Shown here: in pieces, positions 43,517 to 53,460 of the stretch | Numbering within the stretch: position 1 is the first letter of the stretch | Layout: each line of letters starts with the position of its first letter | NCBI RefSeq assembly: GCF_039538065.1 | Contig: NZ_BAABBR010000001.1 | Span: 1,588,501-1,652,500, forward strand | Source: Sphingomonas rosea | GTDB lineage: Bacteria > Pseudomonadota > Alphaproteobacteria > Sphingomonadales > Sphingomonadaceae | Length of the DNA: 64,000 bases | Reading direction: 5' to 3' | Made by a program: the position numbers and the translations under genes | Notes under the pieces: model-generated | Database searches by the model: none | Told to the model about the DNA's origin: nothing | What the model saw: the letters and a program-made list of their open reading frames with translations, nothing else

Positions 43517-43666
43517 ATGGCCTATTTCGCAACGGCATTGTTCCTCGGCCTGTTCATGGTCGGGCCGACCTACTTCGGCTGGCCCGATCCCGGCGGCAAG
43601 GTGTCGGTCGCGCTGATGACCGCCTTCCTCCTCGGCGCGGTCGCGGGCTACAAGGCGAAGGGCTGA
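43517..43666 (+). CDS. 49-residue two-helix membrane protein, unknown
   Basis: Begins at an ATG after GAGGGG. Two membrane helices (about 5-20 and 31-45) flank a short loop FGWPDPGGK, and the C-terminus is GYKAKG. No family recognised. It ends 8 bases from the convergent epimerase gene. The sequence is protein-like and GC3-biased as neighbours are, supporting a real small gene. Confidence 0.6.
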   Translation: MAYFATALFLGLFMVGPTYFGWPDPGGKVSVALMTAFLLGAVAGYKAKG

Positions 43667-43674
43667 CCGTCCGG

Positions 43675-45671
<1,997 letters not shown>

Positions 45672-46469
45672 TCAGCTGATCAGCCGCCACAGCCCCCAGC
45701 CGCTGGTCGCGGTCAGCACCACGCCCACCAGCACCAGCAGTTTGTCGGCCTCGATCCGCTTCGCCATCACCGCCCCGAGCGGCGCGGCGAGCACCCCGCC
45801 AATCAACAATCCGACGATCGTCGTGGTGAACGCTTCCCAGCCGAGCGTCACCAGGAAGGTCGCGCTGATCGTGAGCGTCAGGAAGAATTCGGCGGTGTTG
45901 ACCGTGCCGATGGTGAAGCGCGGCTCGGCGCCCTGGACCATGAGGTTGCTCGTTACCACCGGTCCCCAGCCGCCGCCGCCCGCCGCATCGAGGAACCCGC
46001 CGACGAGCCCGAGCGGCGCCACGACCCGCGGCTCGCGCAGCACGTGCCGGTGGGTCCAGCCGCGCCAGAAGAGATAGAGGCCGAGCAGCAGCAGATAGGA
46101 AAGGACGAACGGCCGCGCCGCGTCGGCGTGGATGTTGCTCAGCACATAGGCGCCGATCACCCCGCCAATGACGCCCGGGACGACGATCCGCCCGAACAGC
46201 TTCCAGTCGACGTTACGGTGCGCGACATGGCTGACCGCGCTGATCCCGGTGGTGAAGGTCTCGGCGGTGTGGACCCCGGCGCTGGCGACCGCGGGCGGGA
46301 CGCCCATGCCGACCAGAAGGGTCGAGCTGATCGTGCCATAGGCCATGCCGAGCGCCCCATCGATCAGCTGCGCGGCAAAGCCGATCAGGACGAAGGGGAG
46401 GAGAACGGACGGATCGGCGACAAGCTCGGCGAGGATGACGTCGGCCTCCGGTTGTGGAGCGACCCGCAT
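45672..46469 (-). CDS. TauE/SafE family membrane permease
   Basis: About 265 residues with eight predicted membrane helices and a duplicated TauE/SafE core (QLIDGALGMAYGTISSTLLVGMG; GGFLDAAGGGGWGPVVTSNLM). The family exports sulfite, sulfonates or other organic anions. The ATG at 46469 is chosen as the first before the hydrophobic core; an ATG at 46541 would run into the cysE upstream region. Divergent from cysE, hinting at sulfur metabolism. Confidence 0.88.
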   Translation of the reverse strand: MRVAPQPEADVILAELVADPSVLLPFVLIGFAAQLIDGALGMAYGTISSTLLVGMGVPPAVASAGVHTAETFTTGISAVSHVAHRNVDWKLFGRIVVPGVIGGVIGAYVLSNIHADAARPFVLSYLLLLGLYLFWRGWTHRHVLREPRVVAPLGLVGGFLDAAGGGGWGPVVTSNLMVQGAEPRFTIGTVNTAEFFLTLTISATFLVTLGWEAFTTTIVGLLIGGVLAAPLGAVMAKRIEADKLLVLVGVVLTATSGWGLWRLIS

Positions 46470-46577
46470 GCCTGAGGCTGCTGGCAGGGAAAAGAGCGAG
46501 CCCGGGCGAATTCTTTGCAACCGCGCCGGGAAGACATACATTCACGCCGAACAGTCAATCACCAAGGACGCGCCACG

Positions 46578-47264
46578 TTGGCTCTGGCCCTGCTCGAATA
46601 TCTTGACAGCGTGAAGGAACGGGACCCCGCCGCGCGCAGCCGCTGGGACGTCATCCTGTACCCGGGCGCCTGGGCGCTCCTCTACCATCGCATCGCCCAC
46701 TGGCTGTGGGTCGGCAAGCTCACCTGGCTCGCCCGCTTCGTCAATCACTTCAGCCGCTTCATGACCGGGATCGACATCCATCCCGGGGCGACCATCGGCA
46801 AGTTCTTCTTCATCGACCATGGCTTCACCGTGATCGGCGAGACCGCGACCATCGGCGACAACGTCACCATCTATCAGTGCGTCACGCTGGGCGGGACCAA
46901 CCCCTCGACCGGTGTCGGCGGCAAGCGCCACCCGACGCTCGAGGACAATGTCGTGATCGGCTCGGGCGCGCAGGTGCTCGGTCCCATCACCGTCGGCGCC
47001 GGCGGCCGGGTCGGCGCCAATTCGGTCGTGACCAAGGACGTCCTTCCGAACACCACGGTGGTCGGCATCCCGGCGCGTCCGGTGCCGGTCGACCTGGTCC
47101 ATTACAGCCCCGGCTTCATCCCCTACGGGACGCCATGCGGTGAGGACGTCGATCCCGTCCGCGCCCGCCTCGCGACCATGGAAGAAGAGCTCGCCGAGCT
47201 CCGAGCCGAGCTCGCCAGCCTCAAGACGCGGCAGCGGCCGCGGCCGGAGAGCAAGGTTTCGTGA
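46578..47264 (+). CDS. cysE: Serine O-acetyltransferase (EpsC-type)
   Basis: About 228 residues from TTG 46578, with AAGGA 9 bases upstream. A helical N-domain ([18 protein letters not shown]) precedes a left-handed beta-helix of hexapeptide repeats ([22 protein letters not shown] region, about 80-175), and the C-terminal part is a coiled coil ([16 protein letters not shown]). It makes O-acetylserine for cysteine synthesis. An earlier ATG at 46515 adds sequence without conserved features. Confidence 0.93.
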   Translation: MALALLEYLDSVKERDPAARSRWDVILYPGAWALLYHRIAHWLWVGKLTWLARFVNHFSRFMTGIDIHPGATIGKFFFIDHGFTVIGETATIGDNVTIYQCVTLGGTNPSTGVGGKRHPTLEDNVVIGSGAQVLGPITVGAGGRVGANSVVTKDVLPNTTVVGIPARPVPVDLVHYSPGFIPYGTPCGEDVDPVRARLATMEEELAELRAELASLKTRQRPRPESKVS

Positions 47265-47605
47265 GCAGCGTCACCCCCTTTCCGGGGCGCGTCGATCGCA
47301 ATGCCGTGACTGCCTTCGACCGGCTCGAACTGACCAGGATCCTCGACCTCTACGGCCGGATGGTCGCGGCCGGGCACTGGCGCGACTATGCGATGCAATT
47401 CGCCCCCGACCTCGCCAGCTTCGCCGCCTTCCGCCGCGCGACCGAGCGGCCCGAGGTCCGGATCGAAAAACGCCCCTCGCTTCGTTCGAAGCAAGGGGCG
47501 TGGGCGTTGGTGTCGGAGCATGGTGCCGTGCTCAAGCGGGGGCACGAGCTTGGTCCCGTGCTCGCCCCGCTCGAGCGCCGGCTGATCAAGCTGGTCGCGG
47601 AATAG
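47261..47605 (+). CDS. DUF2794 family protein
   Basis: 114 residues, GTG start overlapping the cysE stop. A compact basic protein with [29 protein letters not shown], the conserved DUF2794 block of alphaproteobacteria. Function unknown. Its 3' end overlaps the convergent DUF2157-like gene by 20 bases. Confidence 0.9.
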   Translation: MSSVTPFPGRVDRNAVTAFDRLELTRILDLYGRMVAAGHWRDYAMQFAPDLASFAAFRRATERPEVRIEKRPSLRSKQGAWALVSEHGAVLKRGHELGPVLAPLERRLIKLVAE

Positions 47606-48698
47606 CCCGGCTGCCGGTCGCCGGCAGGTAAGACCGCAGGCCCCCCGGAAGCATCTCGACCACCGCCGCGCGGGCCTGGTGCCAGAAGGCCGACAGGAGC
47701 AGCAGCGCCGAGCCGATCACCAGCGCGGTGAGCGCGATGTTGAGGCTGACCGCCCCGAACTGGCGGAACAGCTCGTTCAGCGCGAACAGCACATAGGCCA
47801 GCGCCGAGACCAAGAGGGCGCGGCGATCGATCGCCAAGGCGGCGACACCCAGCAGCACGTAGATAGCGACCACCGTCAGGCCTTCGCCGACGGTCGCATT
47901 GCCGTCGTTCAGCCCGAGCAGGGTGAAGACCGGGTGCACGATCATCGGCGCCGCAAGCAAGTGAAGCCAGAAGGCGACGTCCGAGCGCCGGGTGACGCGG
48001 GCCGGATCCGAACTGTCCCAGCGCATCGCGTAGAGGAACACGCCGACGCCGAGCAGAAGCACCGCGCCGAGGAGGAAATCCTTGAGCGCTGGCACGTTGC
48101 CGATCGCCGAGGCGAGCAGGGCGACCACGATCCCCGCGACCGAGGCGGCGCCGGCGGCGACCGTGATCGGCACGCGGAACCGCTTCCAGTGGACAAAGGC
48201 GGCGAGCGCCCCGACCGCCGCGGCCGTGGCGGCGATCATGCCCGCGACGACTTCACCGCCGTCGTTGGGCCCGTCGAAGCGCTGCTCGCCGACCGCGATC
48301 ACGCCGGTGAAGCCGACCGCGGCGACCACGCCGCCGACGAACGCGAGCAGGAGGAGGATCGAGGGCAGCGCCATGCGCCGCCTGGCCGTGAAGAACATCG
48401 CCAGCCCCCAGGCGGTCGCGGCGATCGCGGCCGGGGCGAGCGGGGAGGGACCATCGGTATCGACATGGAAGCCAAGGCTCTGCCCGATGCTCTGGCCGAG
48501 GAAGCCGACCGCAAACAACAGGATCGCTGCGGCGACCGACACGAAGATGTCGTTGAAGCCGGTGATCAGCCGGAAATGCTCTTCGTCGGCCCCCGGCGCG
48601 CTGCGCTGGTTATCGACATAGGCCCGAAGGGCAGTCGCCGATTCGGGCGTGATCGCCCCGGCGGCGACCGCCTCGTCGAGGTCGTTCTGCGTGTACAT
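47586..48698 (-). CDS. DUF2157-like polytopic membrane protein
   Basis: 370 residues. The N-terminal 30 residues (LDEAVAAGAITPESATALRAYV) resemble the cytoplasmic head of DUF2157, and about ten membrane helices follow. Function unknown. A strong Shine-Dalgarno (GGAGGTG) lies just before the ATG, but it is fully contained in the 3' arm of a perfect 12-base inverted repeat, so initiation should depend on unfolding that hairpin. Confidence 0.82.
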   Translation of the reverse strand: MYTQNDLDEAVAAGAITPESATALRAYVDNQRSAPGADEEHFRLITGFNDIFVSVAAAILLFAVGFLGQSIGQSLGFHVDTDGPSPLAPAAIAATAWGLAMFFTARRRMALPSILLLLAFVGGVVAAVGFTGVIAVGEQRFDGPNDGGEVVAGMIAATAAAVGALAAFVHWKRFRVPITVAAGAASVAGIVVALLASAIGNVPALKDFLLGAVLLLGVGVFLYAMRWDSSDPARVTRRSDVAFWLHLLAAPMIVHPVFTLLGLNDGNATVGEGLTVVAIYVLLGVAALAIDRRALLVSALAYVLFALNELFRQFGAVSLNIALTALVIGSALLLLSAFWHQARAAVVEMLPGGLRSYLPATGSRAIPRPA

Positions 48699-48702
48699 GA
48701 AA

Positions 48703-48739
48703 ACACCTCCCTGTTGCCACGAAGGCTACAGGGAGGTGT
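48703..48739 (-). promoter_or_regulatory. Leader hairpin sequestering the ribosome binding site
   Basis: Perfect 12-base arms ACACCTCCCTGT (48703-48714) and ACAGGGAGGTGT (48728-48739); the inner loop adds a GCC/GGC stem after an A-A mismatch. In the mRNA the downstream arm contains the Shine-Dalgarno of the 47586-48698 gene and is followed by UUUUC, so the structure could block initiation or act as an attenuator. Confidence 0.7.
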
Positions 48740-48782
48740 CTCATTGTGTCAATACACTAAGCTGGCTCGGCCAGCCGCCGGC

Positions 48783-49088
48783 TTAGCGGCAGACGTAGCG
48801 CTTGCGGCTGCGCTCGACCTCGCGGCCGAGGAGCGCGCCGGCAGCCGCGCCGACGATCGTGCCGGTCACGCGCGACCCGCGGGTGTCGATCGCGCGGCCG
48901 AGCAGCGCACCGCCGGCGGCGCCGACGATGAGGCCGGTGGTGCCGTTGTTCCGGCGGCAGCGCAGGCGGCCCTGGCCGTCATACCAGGTGCTGCCGTTGT
49001 AATAACGCTGGCGGGCTTCCGCGTGCGGGGCCATCATCACGGGAACCGTAAGGCTGGTGGCGGCAAGCGCCATGATCATCTTCCGCAT
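48783..49088 (-). CDS. Glycine-zipper 2TM domain protein (exported)
   Basis: 101 residues. A signal peptide (about 1-24, ending HAEA) is followed by a Tyr/Trp-rich stretch and two glycine-zipper segments (GLIVGAAGGALLGRAI and GTIVGAAAGALLGREV), then a basic Cys-containing end. Such proteins sit in the envelope and often respond to stress. The ATG at 49088 has AGGAG upstream; a longer frame to 49169 lacks support. Confidence 0.87.
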   Translation of the reverse strand: MRKMIMALAATSLTVPVMMAPHAEARQRYYNGSTWYDGQGRLRCRRNNGTTGLIVGAAGGALLGRAIDTRGSRVTGTIVGAAAGALLGREVERSRKRYVCR

Positions 49089-49238
49089 CTCGTCTTCTCC
49101 TGTCTCGTTGCGGTTTCGCTGCATTCGTGTCTGGTCTTCCCAACCTGAACGGCCAAGCAATGACGCCACGAATTAAGCGAGGAATAAGACGTTAACGACG
49201 ATGTGAGCCTGAAGGTCCGACGGAGTGTTATCTCACGC

Positions 49239-49829
49239 ATGTGCAATCTCTATTCCATGACCGCGAGCGTCGACGAAATGAAGCGGCTGTTCGGCAGCTT
49301 CGAGGGCGAGACCAGCAACCTGCCGCCGTTCGCCGAAATCTATCCGAGCAAGCCCGCGCCGGTGCTTCGCCGGGCCGAGCATGGCGGCCTCAAGCTCGAG
49401 GTCATGGAATGGGGCTTTCCCGGTCCCGCCGCTGCGAAGGGCCGACCGGTGACCAATATCCGCAATCTCGCCAGCCCCTTCTGGCGCAGCGCGCTCAACC
49501 GCACCGACCGCCGCTGCATCGTGCCGGTGACTCGCTTTTGCGAATGGGAGGGGGAGAAGGGCTCGAAGCGCAAGGTCTGGTTCGGCCTCCACGAGGCGCA
49601 TGACCCGCTGTTCGCCTTTGCCGGCCTGTGGCGCCCGGGGGAGGGCGGGGTCGGCTACATGGCCTTCCTCACCTGCGATCCCAACGCGACCGTCGGCGCG
49701 GTCCATCCCAAGGCGATGCCGGTGATGCTGCGCCCCGCCGATATTTCCCGCTGGCTCGATTCCGAGGCTGCGACCGCGTGCGAGCTTGCGGTCCCCTATG
49801 CCGATGCCGATATGCGTCGTCTGCCGTAA
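49239..49829 (+). CDS. SRAP domain protein (YedK/HMCES family)
   Basis: 196 residues. The protein begins MCNLYSM, so Cys2 becomes N-terminal after Met removal and can form a thiazolidine crosslink with abasic sites. The other signature residues are in TNIRNL, FCEWEG and VHPKAMPVML. It protects single-stranded abasic DNA. The frame is open 12 codons upstream, but Cys2 fixes the start. The histone-like gene follows 20 bases later. Confidence 0.95.
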   Translation: MCNLYSMTASVDEMKRLFGSFEGETSNLPPFAEIYPSKPAPVLRRAEHGGLKLEVMEWGFPGPAAAKGRPVTNIRNLASPFWRSALNRTDRRCIVPVTRFCEWEGEKGSKRKVWFGLHEAHDPLFAFAGLWRPGEGGVGYMAFLTCDPNATVGAVHPKAMPVMLRPADISRWLDSEAATACELAVPYADADMRRLP

Positions 49830-49849
49830 CGAACATCAGGGGATCAGCC

Positions 49850-50218
49850 ATGGCCAAGGACAAGAAAGCGAAGAAGGGCGACCAGCCCGGCGAGACCAAG
49901 GTCAAGAAGGCCAAGGCCAAGAAGGGCAAGGTCGCGAAGATCAAGGTCGCGGCCTCGAAGGTCCATCCGATGGAGGCGCTGTCGAAGCTCGCCGACCATC
50001 CGCTGGTGAGTGAACTGCTTGCCGCCGGCGCGCTCGCCGCCGTCGCCGCGGTGGCCGAGGCGGGGTCGAAGAGTCCCGGCGCGATCAAGTCCGCCGACAG
50101 CGCCAAGAAGGCGGGCAAGGCCGCCGCTGCCGCGATCGGTGCGCGCCTGCTGAGCGAATTCAACGCGGTCACCGGCGCCGCCAAGGACGCCAAGGCGAAC
50201 CTTCCGGCTAAGAAGTAG
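49850..50218 (+). CDS. Lys/Ala-rich histone H1-like protein, unknown
   Basis: 122 residues. The first 38 residues are a Lys/Ala/Gly repeat (KKAKKGDQPG, VKKAKAKKGKVAK), followed by an Ala-rich helical region (LLAAGALAAVAAVAEAG) and a Lys/Ala-rich end. No membrane signal. It probably binds nucleic acid. The end overlaps the convergent rsmD by 11 bases. Its position after a DNA-damage SRAP gene may be meaningful or accidental. Confidence 0.75.
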   Translation: MAKDKKAKKGDQPGETKVKKAKAKKGKVAKIKVAASKVHPMEALSKLADHPLVSELLAAGALAAVAAVAEAGSKSPGAIKSADSAKKAGKAAAAAIGARLLSEFNAVTGAAKDAKANLPAKK

Positions 50219-50747
50219 GCCGCCGCAGGAGCGTGATGCGGGCCCGTCCCGTGTCGCGCTCCGCGTCAATCTCGAACGCCTCGGTCGCAACCCGCTCGCC
50301 GCGCTCGGTCTCGATCGCCAGCCAGCCGCCCGGCGCAAGCCAGCCGGCCTGTTCGACCGCCGCGCAGGCCGCCGTTCCCGAGCCCGCCGCATAAGGCGGA
50401 TCGGCGAGGATCAGGTCATAGGGCGCGCGGGCGGGCAGCTTGAGCGCGCTGGTCGCGATCAGTTCGATCTCGGCCCCGAGTTTGTCGGCATTGGCCTTGA
50501 TCGCGCCCCGCGCCGCGGCATCGGTCTCGACCAGCGTCGCATGCCCGGCGCCTCGCGACAGTGCTTCCAGTCCAAGCGCGCCGCTACCCGCGAACAGGTC
50601 CGCCACCCGCAGATCCTCAAAGCTCCCGAGCCGGCTCAGCAGCATCGAGAACAGCGTTTCGCGCGTCCGGTCGGCGGTCGGGCGGGTGTGCAGGGACGGG
50701 GGCGCCACCAACGGACGCCCCCGCCATTTGCCGGCGATGATCCTCAT
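50208..50747 (-). CDS. rsmD: 16S rRNA (guanine966-N2)-methyltransferase RsmD
   Basis: 179 residues. The RsmD start MRIIAGKWRGRPL, RPTADRTRETLFSML, SAM motif VADLFAGSGALGLEALSRGA and catalytic DPPY are all present. It methylates G966 in 16S rRNA. Convergent with the histone-like gene. Confidence 0.97.
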   Translation of the reverse strand: MRIIAGKWRGRPLVAPPSLHTRPTADRTRETLFSMLLSRLGSFEDLRVADLFAGSGALGLEALSRGAGHATLVETDAAARGAIKANADKLGAEIELIATSALKLPARAPYDLILADPPYAAGSGTAACAAVEQAGWLAPGGWLAIETERGERVATEAFEIDAERDTGRARITLLRRPTS

Positions 50748-50784
50748 GGCGCGCGCCTAGACGGCAATCGCGCGGGGCGAAAGC

Positions 50785-51699
50785 TCAGTACTTCACCCGC
50801 TCGGTCTTGACCCCGGTCTTGGCCAGCTGGTCCTGGACGCTGCCCTTGCCCGCAAGGTGGCCCGCGCCGACCGCCACGAACACCGTGCCCGGCTCCTTCA
50901 GCCGGTTCTCGATCCACTTGGCCCAGTTTTCGTTGCGGCCGGTCAGCAGGAGCCGGTGCATGGCCGGGCTCTGGTTCTCGGTCTCGTTCATCATCGCCGC
51001 CAGCCCGTCCGAATCGCCGTCGTTCCAGGCCTTGGTCATGCGCGCGAAGGTCTTCTCCATGTCGCCGAAGGTTGCCGCGGTATATTCGAGCATCTTGACC
51101 TGCTCGGGCTCGGGCAGCTGATCGAACAGCTGCATCTGATATTCGACCGTCTCTAGCTGATCGACCGGCTTGCCCGCGGCCTTGGCGGCCTCGGTGATGA
51201 CGGCTTCGGCGCCCTGCTCGCCGGTCTTGCCGACCTTCTGCATGCCGAGCGCGGCGAGCATCATCGAGGCGGCGAACGGCTTCATCGGTTCGACCATCGC
51301 GGTGGTGCCCCCGACACTCTTGAGCGCCGCCTCGAGATCCTTGCGGCCCTTCTCGCTCAATTTCGACGAGAGCGGTTTGCCGTCGGTGGCCATCCAGTAT
51401 TTCTGGACGAGCGGCGCCATCGCCATCGGATTTTCCGGCTTCACGATCTCGAAATAGACCTTGCTCGAGCGGTCGAACGCGGCCTTCACCTCGTCGTTGA
51501 ACCAGTCGGTCTTCCCGTCGAGCGCGTGGAAGGTGCCGAACAGATAGATGGTCGTATCCTTGTCCTTGACGACCCACAGGGCCGGATCGGTATCCGGAAG
51601 CTTCGCCGCCGCCGCGGCCGGCGCTGCCGCCTGGGCCAGCGCGGGCGGTGCCAGCAGGAAGGAAGCAGCGAGAATGACGGTCTTGAGTGTCTTGCGCAT
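50785..51699 (-). CDS. TraB/GumN family protein, copy 1 (exported)
   Basis: 304 residues with a signal peptide (about 1-22). TraB/GumN signatures LYLFGTFHALDGK-type near residue 55 and [13 protein letters not shown] near 285 hold the conserved His residues of the Tiki/TraB metalloprotease-like fold. Function in bacteria is poorly known. Two more family members lie at 52554-53369 and 53454-54341. The ATG at 51699 has a Shine-Dalgarno (GGAG). Confidence 0.9.
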   Translation of the reverse strand: MRKTLKTVILAASFLLAPPALAQAAAPAAAAAKLPDTDPALWVVKDKDTTIYLFGTFHALDGKTDWFNDEVKAAFDRSSKVYFEIVKPENPMAMAPLVQKYWMATDGKPLSSKLSEKGRKDLEAALKSVGGTTAMVEPMKPFAASMMLAALGMQKVGKTGEQGAEAVITEAAKAAGKPVDQLETVEYQMQLFDQLPEPEQVKMLEYTAATFGDMEKTFARMTKAWNDGDSDGLAAMMNETENQSPAMHRLLLTGRNENWAKWIENRLKEPGTVFVAVGAGHLAGKGSVQDQLAKTGVKTERVKY

Positions 51700-51730
51700 G
51701 ATGGTCTCCTGTTGAGTAGATCTTGGGTCG

Positions 51731-51934
51731 TCAGTCATTGTCGTGCCCGTCGTCGAAAATGCGCTCGATCGGCATTTCGAAGAGCCGCGAAAGCTTGAAG
51801 GCAAGCGGAAGGCTGGGATCGTACTTTCCGGTTTCGATGGCGTTGACGGCCTGTCGCGACACGCCGAGCTGGGCGCCGAGGTCGGCCTGGCTCCACCCGC
51901 GTTCGGCCCGAAGCACGCGCAGGCGATTGTTCAC
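51731..51934 (-). CDS. XRE-type helix-turn-helix regulator
   Basis: 67 residues, a single Cro/CI domain (RAERGWSQADLGAQLGVSRQAVNAIETGKYDPS), of the YozG-like size. The GTG start overlaps the stop of the membrane-protein gene upstream (GTGA), a coupled pair widely seen where the regulator controls its own operon. A palindrome at 52453-52467 beside the promoter is its likely target. Confidence 0.92.
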   Translation of the reverse strand: MNNRLRVLRAERGWSQADLGAQLGVSRQAVNAIETGKYDPSLPLAFKLSRLFEMPIERIFDDGHDND

Positions 51935-52419
51935 GCCACCTCCCCGGCGTCGAGTTCGCCCGGGTCGACCTGCCAGGCGAGCGCGGCGGTGGGGAGCAGG
52001 CTGGTGGTGAGGAAGGCGCCCCAGAAGACGGCATTCCAATGATCCCAGCTGCGCGGCGTCCACCAGCCGAACTGCGACGCGAGCCCCAGGTACATGATGG
52101 CGAGGACGACCAGCACCGCCAGCACCGGATAGGCCCCAACCATCGCGCGCTGGCGCAGGCTTCGGTCATATTCGTCGAGCTTCGCGGTCGGCTCGGCGGT
52201 GACGCGGTTGAGCTGGCTTCCGGCGAGCAACGCGGCGCAGGCGATGGCCGCGACCACCATCAACAGGCCGGTCAGCTGCACCACGAAGGTGTCCGGGCCG
52301 AGGAGCCGCAGCAGGCAGCCTGCGGGGTAAAGGGCAAGCGCGGCGATCACCAGCTGCCGGATCGACCGAAGCGAGCGCGGCTTGCCCGAGGGATTGTCGA
52401 GGGTGGCGTAGAAGATCAT
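51931..52419 (-). CDS. Four-helix membrane protein paired with an HTH regulator
   Basis: About 162 residues from ATG 52419 (a GTG at 52431 adds four). Four membrane helices are predicted, with a charged loop after the second (TAEPTAKLDEYDRSLRQRAMVG). It belongs to the loose group of small membrane proteins co-transcribed with YozG-like regulators; function unknown. A strong promoter and operator-like palindrome precede it. Confidence 0.82.
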   Translation of the reverse strand: MIFYATLDNPSGKPRSLRSIRQLVIAALALYPAGCLLRLLGPDTFVVQLTGLLMVVAAIACAALLAGSQLNRVTAEPTAKLDEYDRSLRQRAMVGAYPVLAVLVVLAIMYLGLASQFGWWTPRSWDHWNAVFWGAFLTTSLLPTAALAWQVDPGELDAGEVA

Positions 52420-52452
52420 GGCGGCCTGCACCTTCGCTATTGTCAGGTGTAA

Positions 52453-52504
52453 ATGACGTTATGTCATGTTCGCCTTACATAAGTGCGATTCGTGGCTTAG
52501 TCAA
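52453..52504 (-). promoter_or_regulatory. Promoter and operator-like palindrome of the membrane protein/HTH pair
   Basis: Minus-strand TTGACT (52504-52499) and TATGTA (52481-52476) are 17 bases apart, predicting a start near 52469. Directly after it lies the palindrome ATGAC-N5-GTCAT (52453-52467), well placed for autorepression by the encoded regulator. Confidence 0.6.
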
Positions 52505-52553
52505 GTTACCCTGACACAAGGTCATGGATGGCTGACACTGCCCGTCGACCGGG

Positions 52554-53369
52554 TCAGTTGATGCGGGCGCTCCGGATCCCCTGCGCGGCGAGCTTTTCCT
52601 GCACGCTGTCCTCGCCGACGAGGTGACCAGTGCCCACCGCCACGAAGACGATGCCGGGCGTCGCGAGCCGCGCCTTGATCCACTCGGCCCAATGCGCGTT
52701 CCGTTCGGCGAACAGGGTGCGGTAGGTGTCGGGCGACTGCCGCCGCACCTCGCCGACGACCGCCGCGATGAGGCTCGTGTCGCCGGCATTCCAGCCGTCC
52801 ATCATCCGCTGGAGAAAGGGCGCGATCTGCGGGTCGGGCGCCGGAGCGGCGACCACGGCGCCGGCGCTGGCCGCAGGCCGGGCGGGCGAGGGCAGGGCAC
52901 GAAACATCTCGAGCTGCTGGCCGAAGTCCTCGAGCCCGATCGTCGGCTTGCCCGATGCGGCCGCGGCGCGGCTCAGCACCTGGTCGGCCCCGAGCTCGAC
53001 CCGCATGCCGAGGTCGCGCGCGACGCTCACCGTCACCTTGGCCGCGTCCAGCGCGCCGCTGCTGGCCTGCGCCGGTCGCGGCAAGGCGGCCGGCACGATC
53101 GTCTCCAGCACCAGCGTGTCCGAGGCGTCGAAGGCGCGCTTCACCGTCCGGTCGAACCAGGCCGCCTTGCCGTCGTGCGTGTGGATCGTCCCGAACAGGA
53201 AGATGGTCGTGTCGGCATCGTTGACGACCCACAGGGCCGGCATCGCCGATGGCGCCGCGGCGGGCGCCGTCTGGCCGATCGCGGGGGTCGGCCCCGCGGC
53301 GCCGAGCAGCGCGGCCAATGTGAATCCGAAGCACCGCCGGACCGCGTAGGCCCGCCACCTTCCACTCAT
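52554..53369 (-). CDS. TraB/GumN family protein, copy 2 (exported)
   Basis: 271 residues with a signal peptide (about 1-32). FLFGTIHTHDGKAAWF and FVAVGTGHLVGEDSVQEKL carry the conserved His motifs. A Pro/Ala-rich insertion lies in the middle (PSPARPAASAGAVVAAPAPD). It shares architecture with copies 1 and 3, and is closest in its C-terminal motif to copy 1. Confidence 0.88.
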   Translation of the reverse strand: MSGRWRAYAVRRCFGFTLAALLGAAGPTPAIGQTAPAAAPSAMPALWVVNDADTTIFLFGTIHTHDGKAAWFDRTVKRAFDASDTLVLETIVPAALPRPAQASSGALDAAKVTVSVARDLGMRVELGADQVLSRAAAASGKPTIGLEDFGQQLEMFRALPSPARPAASAGAVVAAPAPDPQIAPFLQRMMDGWNAGDTSLIAAVVGEVRRQSPDTYRTLFAERNAHWAEWIKARLATPGIVFVAVGTGHLVGEDSVQEKLAAQGIRSARIN

Positions 53370-53441
53370 TCGCGACCCCCCAGCCGCCGTTTGCCGGAGA
53401 GGAGTGTCGCTAGCGCCTAGCCCCCTGTCAACGCGTTGAAG

Positions 53442-53460
53442 CCAGTGAGAAAATCACTGG
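53442..53460 (-). terminator. Hairpin over the stop codon of TraB/GumN copy 3
   Basis: Perfect 7-base arms CCAGTGA (53442-53448) and TCACTGG (53454-53460), loop of 5. The stop codon of the minus-strand gene lies in the stem. No T-run follows it. Confidence 0.45.

Noticed and set aside
46515..46577. N-terminal extension of CysE from an ATG at 46515
   Set aside because: No conserved sequence and it runs through the cysE upstream region; TTG 46578 has a ribosome site.
52462..52479. A perfect TGT-N12-ACA near the HTH/membrane-protein promoter
   Set aside because: It lies in a non-photosynthetic context, overlaps the -10 region by chance and is within the number of random matches expected.
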